From positions 1 to 43,475 of the IMG/VR virus record IMGVR_UViG_3300011116_000710: a stretch of DNA of 43,475 nucleotides; one strand, 5' to 3'. A model generated the notes under the pieces. It was given only the letters and a program-made list of their open reading frames with translations, was not told the DNA's origin and made no database searches. This DNA comes from a virus. Below are positions 13,886 to 21,592 of the stretch, piece by piece; the stretch's first letter is position 1, and each line of letters starts with the position of its first letter. A program made the translations under genes and the position numbers.

Positions 13886-15824
13886 TTATCGCTCGTTCTC
13901 CCTCGGCGGCAAGCAAGGCGAGGCGCCGAGTTCCGGCTCGCCGAATGCTCGATGGTGGGAGCTGGACGGCCAGCAGGCCGCAGACGGCATTTCGACGACG
14001 CTCGGTCGGATGCGAGACAATCAGACGCTTCGTCATACGCAGTGGGTCATTTCCGCGCGCCTTTACGGCAACCTCGCGCCGACCTCGCTCGCCGGCGTCT
14101 CCTTCTCAAAGCTCGCCACGACGCAGCCGGCCCTGCGCGACCGCGTCTCGTTCAACGTCATACAGTCGGCGATCGACACAGTCGTCTCGAAGATCGGCAA
14201 GAATCGACCGCGGCCGATGTTCCTGACGTCCGGCGGCGACTACCGACAGCAGCGGCGGGCAAAGGGGCTCAACGCCTTCTCGGACGGCCTCTTCTACGAA
14301 AACGGAACGCACAAGCTCGGCGTGACCGTATTCCGTGACGCGGCCGTCTGGGGTGACGGCTTCATTCACGTTTTCACGCGCAACGGGCGCGTCTGCCATG
14401 AGCGGGTGCTCCCGTCGGAGCTATTTGTCGACGACGTCGAAGCGGTCTATGGCGAGCCGCGGCAGATGCACCGAATCAAGATGGTTGATCGACACGTTCT
14501 CGCCGAAGCGTTCCCCGATCATGCCGACATCATCATGTCGGCGAACGCTGCACGGACCGAGGACACGTCGCGCGGCAACGTCGCCGACGTTCTCCTGGTG
14601 CGAGAGTCGTGGCATCTGCCGAGCGGGCCGGATGCCGATGACGGTCGGCACTGCATCAGCATTGACGGCGTGCTCCTGACCGAGCTTGAGCCGTGGCCGC
14701 ACGAATTCTTCCCTTTCGCCCGGGTGCAGTGGTCGCCGCGTCTTTATGGCTATTGGGGACAGGGGCTCGCCGAGCAGCTGATGAATATCCAGCTCGAAAT
14801 CAATAAGCTCCTGTGGGTTATCCAGCGATCGATGCACCTCGGCGCATCGTTCAAGGTCTTCGTCGAAAACGGCTCGAAGATCGTCAAGGAGCACCTCAAC
14901 AACGACGTCGGAACGATCATCAACTACACCGGCACGCCGCCGGCCTACGTCACGCCGCCGATGGTGCAGCCGGAGGTCTTCGGCCACCTGCAGACGTTGA
15001 TCGCGAAGGCCTACGAACAAGCCGGCATTTCGCAGCTATCGGCCGGATCGATGAAGCCGGCCGGGCTGAACAGTGGCCGAGCCCTGCGCGAAATGGTCGA
15101 CATCGAAAGCGACCGATTCGCGACGATCGGCCGAGCGTATGAGCAGCTTTTCCTTGACGTGGCGCGTCTGTCGATCGCCTTTGTCAAGCAGCTGGCCGAG
15201 GCCGGCGACTACGAAGTCGCGACTCCCGGGCGCGCCGGGCTCGCTCGCGTCAAGTGGTCGGAGGTCGACCTCGAGGCCGACGATTACGTCATGCAAATGT
15301 TTCCGGTCTCGAGCCTGCCGAATGATCCGGCCGGACGCCTGCAGACGGTGCAGGAGTACGCACAGGCCGGATTCCTGACGCCGCGGCAGGCGCGCCGGCT
15401 GCTCGACTTCCCCGATCTTGACCAGGTCGAAAGCCTCGCAAACGCAGCCGAGGAGTATCTGGTCGGAGTGCTCGACGCGATGGTCGACGACGGCATCTAC
15501 ACGGCGCCGGAGCCGTTCGACGACCTCGCGCTCGCTCGCGAGCTGGCGCTCGAATACTACGCACGCGGCAAGTCGACCGGCCTCGAGGAGGAGAAGCTCG
15601 AGCTGCTGCGGCGATTCCTCGCGCAGCTGGACGCGCTCGAGAATCCGCCGGCACCGGCGCCGGCCGAGGAGCTGCTGCCGGCCGAGTCGACCGGGCCGGC
15701 TCCGATCGGGCCTCCTCCTGGCAGTCCGAGCGAGCTGATGCAGTCGTTGCTGGCCGCTGGCGGCACGGCTGCGCCGGTCGCGCCTCCCGTTCCGGTTCGA
15801 CCGTCTGAGCTCGTCGCGCAGTAA
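13875..15824 (+). CDS. Portal protein
   Basis: A 649-residue podovirus-type portal. Conserved features include HTQWVISARLYGNLAPTS, RDRVSFNVIQSAIDTVVSKI with NRPRPMF, and a central region with YWGQGLAEQLMNIQLEINKL. Further on are SAGSMKPAGLNSGRALREM and a C-terminal stem and Pro/Ala-rich tail. Twelve copies would form the vertex through which DNA enters and leaves and to which tail parts attach. It lies between terminase/methyltransferase and scaffold, the usual order. Confidence 0.92.
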   Translation: MSIDYRSFSLGGKQGEAPSSGSPNARWWELDGQQAADGISTTLGRMRDNQTLRHTQWVISARLYGNLAPTSLAGVSFSKLATTQPALRDRVSFNVIQSAIDTVVSKIGKNRPRPMFLTSGGDYRQQRRAKGLNAFSDGLFYENGTHKLGVTVFRDAAVWGDGFIHVFTRNGRVCHERVLPSELFVDDVEAVYGEPRQMHRIKMVDRHVLAEAFPDHADIIMSANAARTEDTSRGNVADVLLVRESWHLPSGPDADDGRHCISIDGVLLTELEPWPHEFFPFARVQWSPRLYGYWGQGLAEQLMNIQLEINKLLWVIQRSMHLGASFKVFVENGSKIVKEHLNNDVGTIINYTGTPPAYVTPPMVQPEVFGHLQTLIAKAYEQAGISQLSAGSMKPAGLNSGRALREMVDIESDRFATIGRAYEQLFLDVARLSIAFVKQLAEAGDYEVATPGRAGLARVKWSEVDLEADDYVMQMFPVSSLPNDPAGRLQTVQEYAQAGFLTPRQARRLLDFPDLDQVESLANAAEEYLVGVLDAMVDDGIYTAPEPFDDLALARELALEYYARGKSTGLEEEKLELLRRFLAQLDALENPPAPAPAEELLPAESTGPAPIGPPPGSPSELMQSLLAAGGTAAPVAPPVPVRPSELVAQ

Positions 15825-15834
15825 CGCGACAATC

Positions 15835-15851
15835 CGCGGCATGACGCCGCG
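15835..15851 (+). other. Short hairpin before scaffold gene
   Basis: CGCGGC (15835-15840) and GCCGCG (15846-15851) pair around ATGAC in the 41-base gap between portal and scaffold. There is no T-run, so it is not a standard terminator. It could be an mRNA processing or stability element. Confidence 0.35.
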
Positions 15852-15865
15852 ACGAAAGGGAAGCG

Positions 15866-16816
15866 ATGGATATTTCGGGATTCCAGGTGCAGGGCGTCAC
15901 GCCGACAACGTCGGTTCCGTTGCCGGCTGCGAGCGAGGCGCCGGCGACCGCAGTCGATGCGCCCGTGGCCGAGACGACGGTCGCGGTCGAGGCTCCGGCC
16001 GAGCCCGCGGCGGCAGTTGCGCCGGCCGAGCAGCCGGCCGAGGAGAAGCCGACGAAGGTCGATCCGCGGTTCTCGGCGCTCGCGAAAAAGGAGGCGATGC
16101 TTTACCGGGAGCGCGAGGCGATCAAGGCGCAGAAGGCCGCGCTCGAAGCCGCGCACCGGCAGGTCGTCGCCTTCGAAGAGGCGCGGCAGATCGCAAAGCA
16201 AGACCCGCTCGCGGTGCTGTCGGCGCTGGGGCTGACCTACGACGACGTGACCGCGAAGGCGCTCGGCGTCGAAAAGCCGACGACGCCGGAGGCCGAGGTC
16301 GCCGCGGTGCGCGCCGAGCTTGAGCGGTTCCGCGAGGAGCAGGCCGAGGCGGCGCAGCGGGCCGAAGCCGCGAAGGCGCAGGCGCTCGAGGCCGAGCGGC
16401 AGGCGGTGATTGAGACGTTCCGTCGGGACGCTGTCGCGCACGTCGAAAGCAACCCTGAGAAGTATGAGTTGACAAGGATACACGAAGCGGCATCCTTAGT
16501 GCCGCAGGTGGTCGAGCAGCATTTCGCGAAGACCGGAAAGCTGCTAGACGTCGCGCAAGCGGCCGAGCTGGTCGAAAAGCATTTCGAGCAGCTGGCCGAA
16601 AAGGCAGCGAAGGCGCGCAAGTTCCAAGCGAGGACGGAAAGCCAAAAGACGACTCCGGCGTCAGTGCCGGCTGCATCTGCCGCGAAGGCTCCGGCTGCTG
16701 CGCCGTCGAAGACGCTGTCGAACACGCTCACGGCTTCCGCAGCAACGACCACAACGAAGGCTCGGACCGACGAAGACCGCATCAGGGCGGCGCTCGCGCG
16801 GCTCGAGGGCAGGTAA
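15866..16816 (+). CDS. Scaffolding protein
   Basis: A 316-residue protein directly upstream of the major capsid gene. The N-terminus is Ala/Pro/Val-rich and disordered. Residues about 65-180 are a charged coiled coil starting KVDPRFSALAKKEAMLYRER, and further helices follow (EEQAEAAQRAEAAKAQ). The C-terminus is basic and Ala/Thr-rich, as in scaffolds that dock on capsid subunits. It would direct prohead assembly and then leave. The start ATG has GAAAGGGAAG just before it. Confidence 0.85.
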   Translation: MDISGFQVQGVTPTTSVPLPAASEAPATAVDAPVAETTVAVEAPAEPAAAVAPAEQPAEEKPTKVDPRFSALAKKEAMLYREREAIKAQKAALEAAHRQVVAFEEARQIAKQDPLAVLSALGLTYDDVTAKALGVEKPTTPEAEVAAVRAELERFREEQAEAAQRAEAAKAQALEAERQAVIETFRRDAVAHVESNPEKYELTRIHEAASLVPQVVEQHFAKTGKLLDVAQAAELVEKHFEQLAEKAAKARKFQARTESQKTTPASVPAASAAKAPAAAPSKTLSNTLTASAATTTTKARTDEDRIRAALARLEGR

Positions 16817-16823
16817 ACAACCC

Positions 16824-16868
16824 GCGCGCACGACTGCGCGCAACGAAAAGAGCGGCGGATCGCCGCTC
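16824..16868 (+). promoter_or_regulatory. Twin hairpins in capsid-gene leader
   Basis: Two perfect hairpins stand in the 66-base leader of the capsid gene. GCGCGC (16824-16829) pairs with GCGCGC (16836-16841), and GAGCGGCG (16850-16857) with CGCCGCTC (16861-16868) around GAT. The second ends just before the GAAGG ribosome-binding site. They have no T-run and may protect or cleave the mRNA to boost capsid expression. Confidence 0.5.
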
Positions 16869-16882
16869 GCGAAGGTGCTCAA

Positions 16883-18115
16883 ATGGCTGTCTCGACGACT
16901 TTTGATATGAGCGCGGCGAATGCCGCACTGAAGGAGCTCTACGACGACCAGAAGATTCAAAATCTGGTCTACCGCAACAACCCCTTCATGGCGATGGTGC
17001 CGAAGTTCACCGAGTTCGGCGGTAAGTACATGCCGCTGCCTCTGGTCTTCAATACCTCGCAGGGCCGCAGCGCCAACTTCTCGAATGCCCAGGGCAACCA
17101 GACCGCCGCCGAGGTGGTCTCGTTCGCGCTGACCCGCGCGCCTGACTACTCGATCGCACAGATCGACAACCAGACGATGCTGGCCTCGAAGACCGACAAG
17201 ATGGCCTTCATCAACGGCGCGCAGCTGGTGATCGACAACGCAATCCGCGCGATCACCAACAGCATCAGCACCGGCCTCTTCCGCAGCGGGACCGGCTCGA
17301 TCGGCAAGATCGGGACGATCTCTTCCGGCGTCATCACCCTGACCAACCCGGGCGACGTGGTCAACTTTGAGCGGAACATGACGCTCCAGGCGAACGCGAC
17401 CGATGGCGGCGCCTCGCCTCGCGCTGCGCTCGGCTACGTCGTCGCGGTCAACCGTACCGCCGGCACCGTGACCGTCGCCTCTTCGGCTCTGGGCGGCTCC
17501 GCTGCCACGCCGAGCGGCTGGACCGGCAACGACTTCCTGCTGGTGCAGGGCGACAACAACGCGAAGATCAAGGGTCTCCTCGGCTGGCTGCCGACGACCG
17601 CTCCGACTTCGGGCGACAACTTCTTCGGCGTCGACCGCTCGGTCGATTCCGTCCGCATGGCCGGTGTGCGCTACGACGGCAGCGCGCAGAACATCGAAGA
17701 GGCGCTGATCGACGCCTCGCTGCTGGTCGCCCGCGAAGGTGGCGAGCCCGACGTCTGCATCATGTCCTTCGGCAGCTATTCCGCGCTCGAGAAGTCGCTC
17801 GGCGCGAAGGCGCAGTACATCACGATGCAGGGGCCGGCCGAAATCGCCTTCCCCGGCATTCGGATCAACGGCGCGAATGGGCAGATCAGCGTCTTCCCCG
17901 ATCGCAGCTGCCCCCCGAAGACCGCGTTCCTGCTGCAGATGAACACCTGGAAGCTCTACAGCCTCGGCGATGCGCCGCACATCGCGCGCTACGCCGACGG
18001 CCTCGAAATGCTCCGCGTGTCCAACGCTGACGCCGCCGAGGTCCGCGTCGTGTCCTACTCCCAGCTCGGCTGCAACGCGCCCGGCTGGAACGGCGTCGTG
18101 CAGCTCGGCGCCTAA
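16883..18115 (+). CDS. Major capsid protein
   Basis: A 410-residue protein after the scaffold, probably of HK97 fold. The start MAVSTTFDMSAANAALKELY leads to NLVYRNNPFMAMVPKFTEFGG and MPLPLVFNTSQGRSANFS. A beta-rich insertion lies around residues 150-235 (GVITLTNPGDVVNF, NRTAGTVTVASSALGG). The C-terminal domain includes DVCIMSFGSYSALEKSLGAK and ends VVSYSQLGCNAPGW. There is no N-terminal delta domain, as expected with a separate scaffold gene. It has a hairpin leader and a terminator after it, consistent with high separate expression. Confidence 0.93.
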   Translation: MAVSTTFDMSAANAALKELYDDQKIQNLVYRNNPFMAMVPKFTEFGGKYMPLPLVFNTSQGRSANFSNAQGNQTAAEVVSFALTRAPDYSIAQIDNQTMLASKTDKMAFINGAQLVIDNAIRAITNSISTGLFRSGTGSIGKIGTISSGVITLTNPGDVVNFERNMTLQANATDGGASPRAALGYVVAVNRTAGTVTVASSALGGSAATPSGWTGNDFLLVQGDNNAKIKGLLGWLPTTAPTSGDNFFGVDRSVDSVRMAGVRYDGSAQNIEEALIDASLLVAREGGEPDVCIMSFGSYSALEKSLGAKAQYITMQGPAEIAFPGIRINGANGQISVFPDRSCPPKTAFLLQMNTWKLYSLGDAPHIARYADGLEMLRVSNADAAEVRVVSYSQLGCNAPGWNGVVQLGA

Positions 18116-18133
18116 TCACTGATCGCGAGAAAG

Positions 18134-18165
18134 GCCGGGCCGTGCTCGCGCGCGGCTCGGCTTTT
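18134..18165 (+). terminator. Terminator after major capsid gene
   Basis: GCCGGGCCG (18134-18142) pairs with CGGCTCGGC (18153-18161), nine pairs including one G-U, followed by TTTT. It lies 19 bases after the capsid stop and before a strong AAAGGAGG site for the next gene. The short T-run suggests partial read-through. Confidence 0.6.
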
Positions 18166-18186
18166 CCGCACCAAAGGAGGAAAACA

Positions 18187-18576
18187 ATGGCCAACCGTAT
18201 GTTCAACCAGTTCCAGGGCACGCTCGAGAAGGGCGTCGTCCAGCTTTTCGCCGAAGTGTCGTTCGGCGCGTCCGGCGCTCCGACTCTCGTCCGCGGCAAG
18301 GGAATTGCCGTCAACGGCATCACGAAGTCGGCGACCGGAACCTATCTGGTCACGTTTCAAGACAGCTACGTCGCCACGCTGGGCCTCTCCTCGGCATGGA
18401 AGGGCACCGCTGCGCCGGCCGGCAACGAGGTCGTTCTCGATACCGACAGCATCACCAACGGAACGACGCCGACACTGACGCTCAAGGTCTACTCGACCGC
18501 GGGCTCGGCGATCGACCCGGCCAGCGGCGAGTCGGTTCTGCTGGCCTTCACGTTCTCGAACAGCACCGCGCTCTAA
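18187..18576 (+). CDS. Candidate capsid decoration/stabilisation protein
   Basis: A 129-residue, beta-rich protein immediately after the major capsid gene. The ATG at 18187 is chosen over an upstream start because AAAGGAGG is 10 bases before it. Alternating strands and Gly/Ser/Thr-rich turns (GTLEKGVVQLFAEVSFGASG, GNEVVLDTDSITNG, AFTFSNSTAL) fit a small beta-tulip or sandwich. Position suggests a head-decoration protein. I see no sequence signature that proves it. Confidence 0.7.
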   Translation: MANRMFNQFQGTLEKGVVQLFAEVSFGASGAPTLVRGKGIAVNGITKSATGTYLVTFQDSYVATLGLSSAWKGTAAPAGNEVVLDTDSITNGTTPTLTLKVYSTAGSAIDPASGESVLLAFTFSNSTAL

Positions 18577-18595
18577 GCGGCGCAGGAGGTCGACC

Positions 18596-19135
18596 ATGAT
18601 CGACGAGAAGAAGACGGTCGCGCTGATCCTCGCGCAGCTCGAGCCGCACGAAGGGCTGGTCGTCGGCGTCGACTCCGGCGAGGGCGAGGAGGAGCTCACC
18701 CCGGAGGAGCAGCTGCAGGCGGTCGCGGGCGAGCTGGTCGACGCGGTCAAATGCGGCGACGTCTCGGCGGTGGCCGAGGCGCTGCGCGGGGCGTTCCTGC
18801 TGCTCGACTCGATGCCGCACGTCGAGGGCGAGCACGTCGAAGAGACGCCGGAGGAGGCCGAGCCGGAGGAATACGGCCATGAAGCCGAGCCGGTGTCGCA
18901 TGAGGTTCGCGAGCGTCTGAGCGGCTGGGTCGAGCCCGGCGGCGAGGACGAGGGGTACGCCTTCGGCGGCAAGGCCCGCAAGAAGTATGCGAAGGGCGGA
19001 ATGGTCCGCCGATACGCCGACGGCGGAATGGTCGCGCCGGCTGGGCCTGCCTGGCTGCGCGAGCTGACGACGCCGAGCACGCCGGCGACGATGCAGTCGC
19101 AGATGGCGCTGGCTTCGGCGCTGGGCAAGCGGTAA
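18596..19135 (+). CDS. Acidic virion-module protein with KGGMV motifs
   Basis: A 179-residue protein. The first 120 residues are strongly acidic and helical (EGEEELTPEEQLQAVAGELV). Then comes a short basic Gly-rich stretch with a repeated motif, KKYAKGGMVRRYADGGMVAP. Similar GGxV elements occur in two other virion-module proteins here (24736 and 26118). A GGAGG precedes the ATG. The location between capsid and adaptor genes suggests a head or ejection role, which is unproven. Confidence 0.65.
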   Translation: MIDEKKTVALILAQLEPHEGLVVGVDSGEGEEELTPEEQLQAVAGELVDAVKCGDVSAVAEALRGAFLLLDSMPHVEGEHVEETPEEAEPEEYGHEAEPVSHEVRERLSGWVEPGGEDEGYAFGGKARKKYAKGGMVRRYADGGMVAPAGPAWLRELTTPSTPATMQSQMALASALGKR

Positions 19136-19145
19136 CGATCGGCAT

Positions 19146-19178
19146 GTGCGCGCCGTTGTCGCCGGCGGCGGCGCGCAC
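19146..19178 (+). other. Strong hairpin between 18596 gene and adaptor gene
   Basis: A perfect 10-bp stem, GTGCGCGCCG (19146-19155) with CGGCGCGCAC (19169-19178), lies 10 bases after a stop codon. There is no U-run directly after it. It may be a weak terminator or an RNA processing signal that separates expression of the head genes from the tail genes. Confidence 0.5.
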
Positions 19179-19216
19179 TATGTCGGCCTCGTTCCCTCCG
19201 GCTCCTGGTGCCGCTC

Positions 19217-19939
19217 ATGCCGACCTATCCGCAGATGTCCCTCGCCGAGATTCGGCTCGCCTCCCGGCAGCGCGCGGACATGGTCGCGTCGCAATTCGTC
19301 ACTGACGACGAATTCAACAGCTACATCAACAGCTCGCTTGCCGAGCTCTATGACCTCCTCGTCTCAAAGTATGGCGACGACTACTTCGTCTCGCAGGCCG
19401 ACATCAACACAACGCCGGACGCAGACCGATACGACTTGCCGTCGGACTTCTTGAAGCTCCTCGGCGTCGACCTGCGGCTTTCCGGAGGCCTCGACGGATA
19501 CATAACGCTTCGACCGTTTACGTTTGCCGAGCGTAATCGCTACGCAACGGCCAACGCGCAAACGTGGATCGGCGTCACGAATCTGCGATACAGGCTATCG
19601 GCGAACAAGCTATGGCTGACGCCGTCGCCGCAGAATGGACAGCAGCTTCGCATCTGGTACGTTCCGCGCGTCATTCCGCTCACAAGCGACACGGACGTTT
19701 CCGACGGATACTCCGGATGGCTTGAATATGTGGTCGTCGACGCGGCGATCAAGGCGATGCAGAAGGAGGAGAGCGACGTCTCGGTGCTGCTGGCGCAGAA
19801 GGCGGCGCTTATCAAACGGATCGAGTCGGCTGCAGAGAATCGCGACGCCGGCAATCCGACCACGGTCGCCGACGTTCAATTTGCGTCTGGCGCGTGGCCG
19901 TACAACGCAGGATTTGGCGGCGGCGGCTGGGCGCCGTAA
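19217..19939 (+). CDS. Head-tail adaptor/connector protein
   Basis: A 240-residue protein. I prefer the ATG at 19217 (MPTYPQMSLAEIRL), although GTG at 19208 is also possible and neither has a strong ribosome-binding site. It shows DEFNSYINSSLAELYDLLVS, then DRYDLPSDFLKLLGVDLRL, and a later WYVPRVIPLT strand. This pattern is found in podovirus adaptor proteins that dock under the portal. The order portal-scaffold-capsid-adaptor-tail supports it. Confidence 0.75.
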   Translation: MPTYPQMSLAEIRLASRQRADMVASQFVTDDEFNSYINSSLAELYDLLVSKYGDDYFVSQADINTTPDADRYDLPSDFLKLLGVDLRLSGGLDGYITLRPFTFAERNRYATANAQTWIGVTNLRYRLSANKLWLTPSPQNGQQLRIWYVPRVIPLTSDTDVSDGYSGWLEYVVVDAAIKAMQKEESDVSVLLAQKAALIKRIESAAENRDAGNPTTVADVQFASGAWPYNAGFGGGGWAP

Positions 19940-19955
19940 CGCTCAAGGGTGACGA

Positions 19956-21581
19956 ATGGCGACTCCGAATATGGGCCTGACGCTGCCGTCAGTCGGCGTG
20001 ACGATCGGGCCGACCTGGGCATCGCAGCTGAATACCGCGCTCGAGGACGTTGACGCGCACGACCATTCTCCCGGCAACGGCGTTGCGATTACGCCGAGCG
20101 GCCTGTCGATCAACGCAACCCTGCCGTTCAACGGCAACGCCGCCGGCACCGTCGGCCGCGTCGAGCTGGTGTCGCAGGCCGCGACGACTGCGCTGGCGTG
20201 CAATGTCTACGTTGTCGCCGGCGACCTCTGGTACACCAACGCAAGCGGGACCGCGGTGCAGCTGACCATCGGCGGATCGCCGGCCGCTGGCGGCGGGTCG
20301 ATTTCCGGCATGACCGGAACGACGGCCTCGGCGGTCTACAACAACGGCACCAAAGCCTTCGAGTGGAACCAGGCGAGCGGCCTGCGCGCGACGCTGGACG
20401 CCGGAGCGGTGCAGCTGCGCCAGGCAGGCGTCTCGTCTGCGGCCTCGGTGTCGCTGGCCGCACCGTCGACGGGCGTCACCTCGTATACGCTGACGCTGCC
20501 GGCGACTGCGCCCGCGACCGTCGGCCGGTTCCTATATTCGCTGCCGTCGGGAGCCGCGTCGTGGATACAGCCGGACGCATCGACCGTGGAGGTCTCCGGC
20601 ACGACGCTGCAAGTCAAGGCGCTGGGTATCGGCACGGCGCAGCTCGCCGCGTCGGCGGTAACATCTGCGAAGATCGCAGCCGGAGCCGTCAATACATCGA
20701 ACATCAACTATGGCGCCGTCACTGGCGGCATTGCTGGCACGTTGCCGACCGGATCGATCGCCTATCGGACGATCGCGACGGAAAACATCGCCGAGCTTGC
20801 TATCACCGGCGCGAAGATCGACCTCGCAACGATAACGTCGGCCAACCTTGCCAACAACGCCGTCACGCTCGGCAAAATCGCGACCGGCGCCGTCGCCAAT
20901 ACCAACCTCGTAACTGACGCCGTGCGAACGGTCAATATTCAAGACTTGAACGTCACGACGGCAAAGCTCGCCGATCTTGCCGTCACGACTGCAAAGCTCG
21001 CCGACCTTGGCGTGACGACTGGCAAGCTCGCGCTGCTGGCGGTCGGGACGGCGCAGCTTGCCGACCTTGCTGTCACGACTGCGAAGCTGGCGGATGCGAG
21101 CGTGGCGACCGCGAAGCTGATCGACTCAAGCGTGACGCCGGTCAAGCGCAGCAAGGTCTTCGGATATGGCAACTATACCAACCAGACGAACCTGCAGCTT
21201 TCCTCGGCCTGGACGGTGCTCCCGGTAACAAACACGCTCACTCCCGATCTTGCGGGCGACCGACCCGTGACGATTACAATTCAAGGCAATTCCGGAAACA
21301 CGCAGGCCGAATTCACGCTCGAAAACAGAAGCGGCACGGGCGCAACGAAGACGTTTGCCGTTCGCGTGACGCTCAAGAATGGCGCCGGGACTAGCCTTCG
21401 GATCTGGAATACGTTGCTTTATATGAAGGGCAACGTTATGCAGTCATTCCCATCGATGGCGTTTCAAGACGTTATCAATGCCAACGAGAGCAACTGTTAT
21501 GTCGAGCTTGCCTTGTTCGGCAACGGAACAGACATTTGGTTGAATGCGCTGTCCAACTTCTATTGGATGATTCACCAGTAA
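19956..21581 (+). CDS. Tail fibre protein
   Basis: A 541-residue fibre. The N-terminus (MATPNMGLTLPSVGVTIGP, then DAHDHSPGNGVAITPSGLSI) matches a widespread virion-attachment domain of phage fibres. A long shaft follows, with degenerate ten-residue repeats from about residue 225 and six clear copies at 333-392. The C-terminal 140 residues form a beta-rich tip (TITIQGNSGNTQAEFTLENR) likely to touch the receptor. It precedes the nozzle-like gene by 11 bases. Confidence 0.88.
   Translation: MATPNMGLTLPSVGVTIGPTWASQLNTALEDVDAHDHSPGNGVAITPSGLSINATLPFNGNAAGTVGRVELVSQAATTALACNVYVVAGDLWYTNASGTAVQLTIGGSPAAGGGSISGMTGTTASAVYNNGTKAFEWNQASGLRATLDAGAVQLRQAGVSSAASVSLAAPSTGVTSYTLTLPATAPATVGRFLYSLPSGAASWIQPDASTVEVSGTTLQVKALGIGTAQLAASAVTSAKIAAGAVNTSNINYGAVTGGIAGTLPTGSIAYRTIATENIAELAITGAKIDLATITSANLANNAVTLGKIATGAVANTNLVTDAVRTVNIQDLNVTTAKLADLAVTTAKLADLGVTTGKLALLAVGTAQLADLAVTTAKLADASVATAKLIDSSVTPVKRSKVFGYGNYTNQTNLQLSSAWTVLPVTNTLTPDLAGDRPVTITIQGNSGNTQAEFTLENRSGTGATKTFAVRVTLKNGAGTSLRIWNTLLYMKGNVMQSFPSMAFQDVINANESNCYVELALFGNGTDIWLNALSNFYWMIHQ
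20952..21131 (+). repeat. Six 30-bp repeats in the fibre shaft
   Basis: Six in-frame 30-bp units start at 20952, 20982, 21012, 21042, 21072 and 21102, encoding the decapeptide VTTAKLADLA and variants. A shortened seventh follows. Weaker copies extend upstream to about 20630. Such repeats usually form a trimeric beta shaft and can change length by recombination. Confidence 0.85.
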
Positions 21582-21592
21582 AGGGCGGGCTC

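Noticed and set aside
16469-16497. Promoter from TTGACA inside the scaffold gene
   Set aside because: The -35 is perfect but no reasonable -10 lies 16-19 bases downstream.
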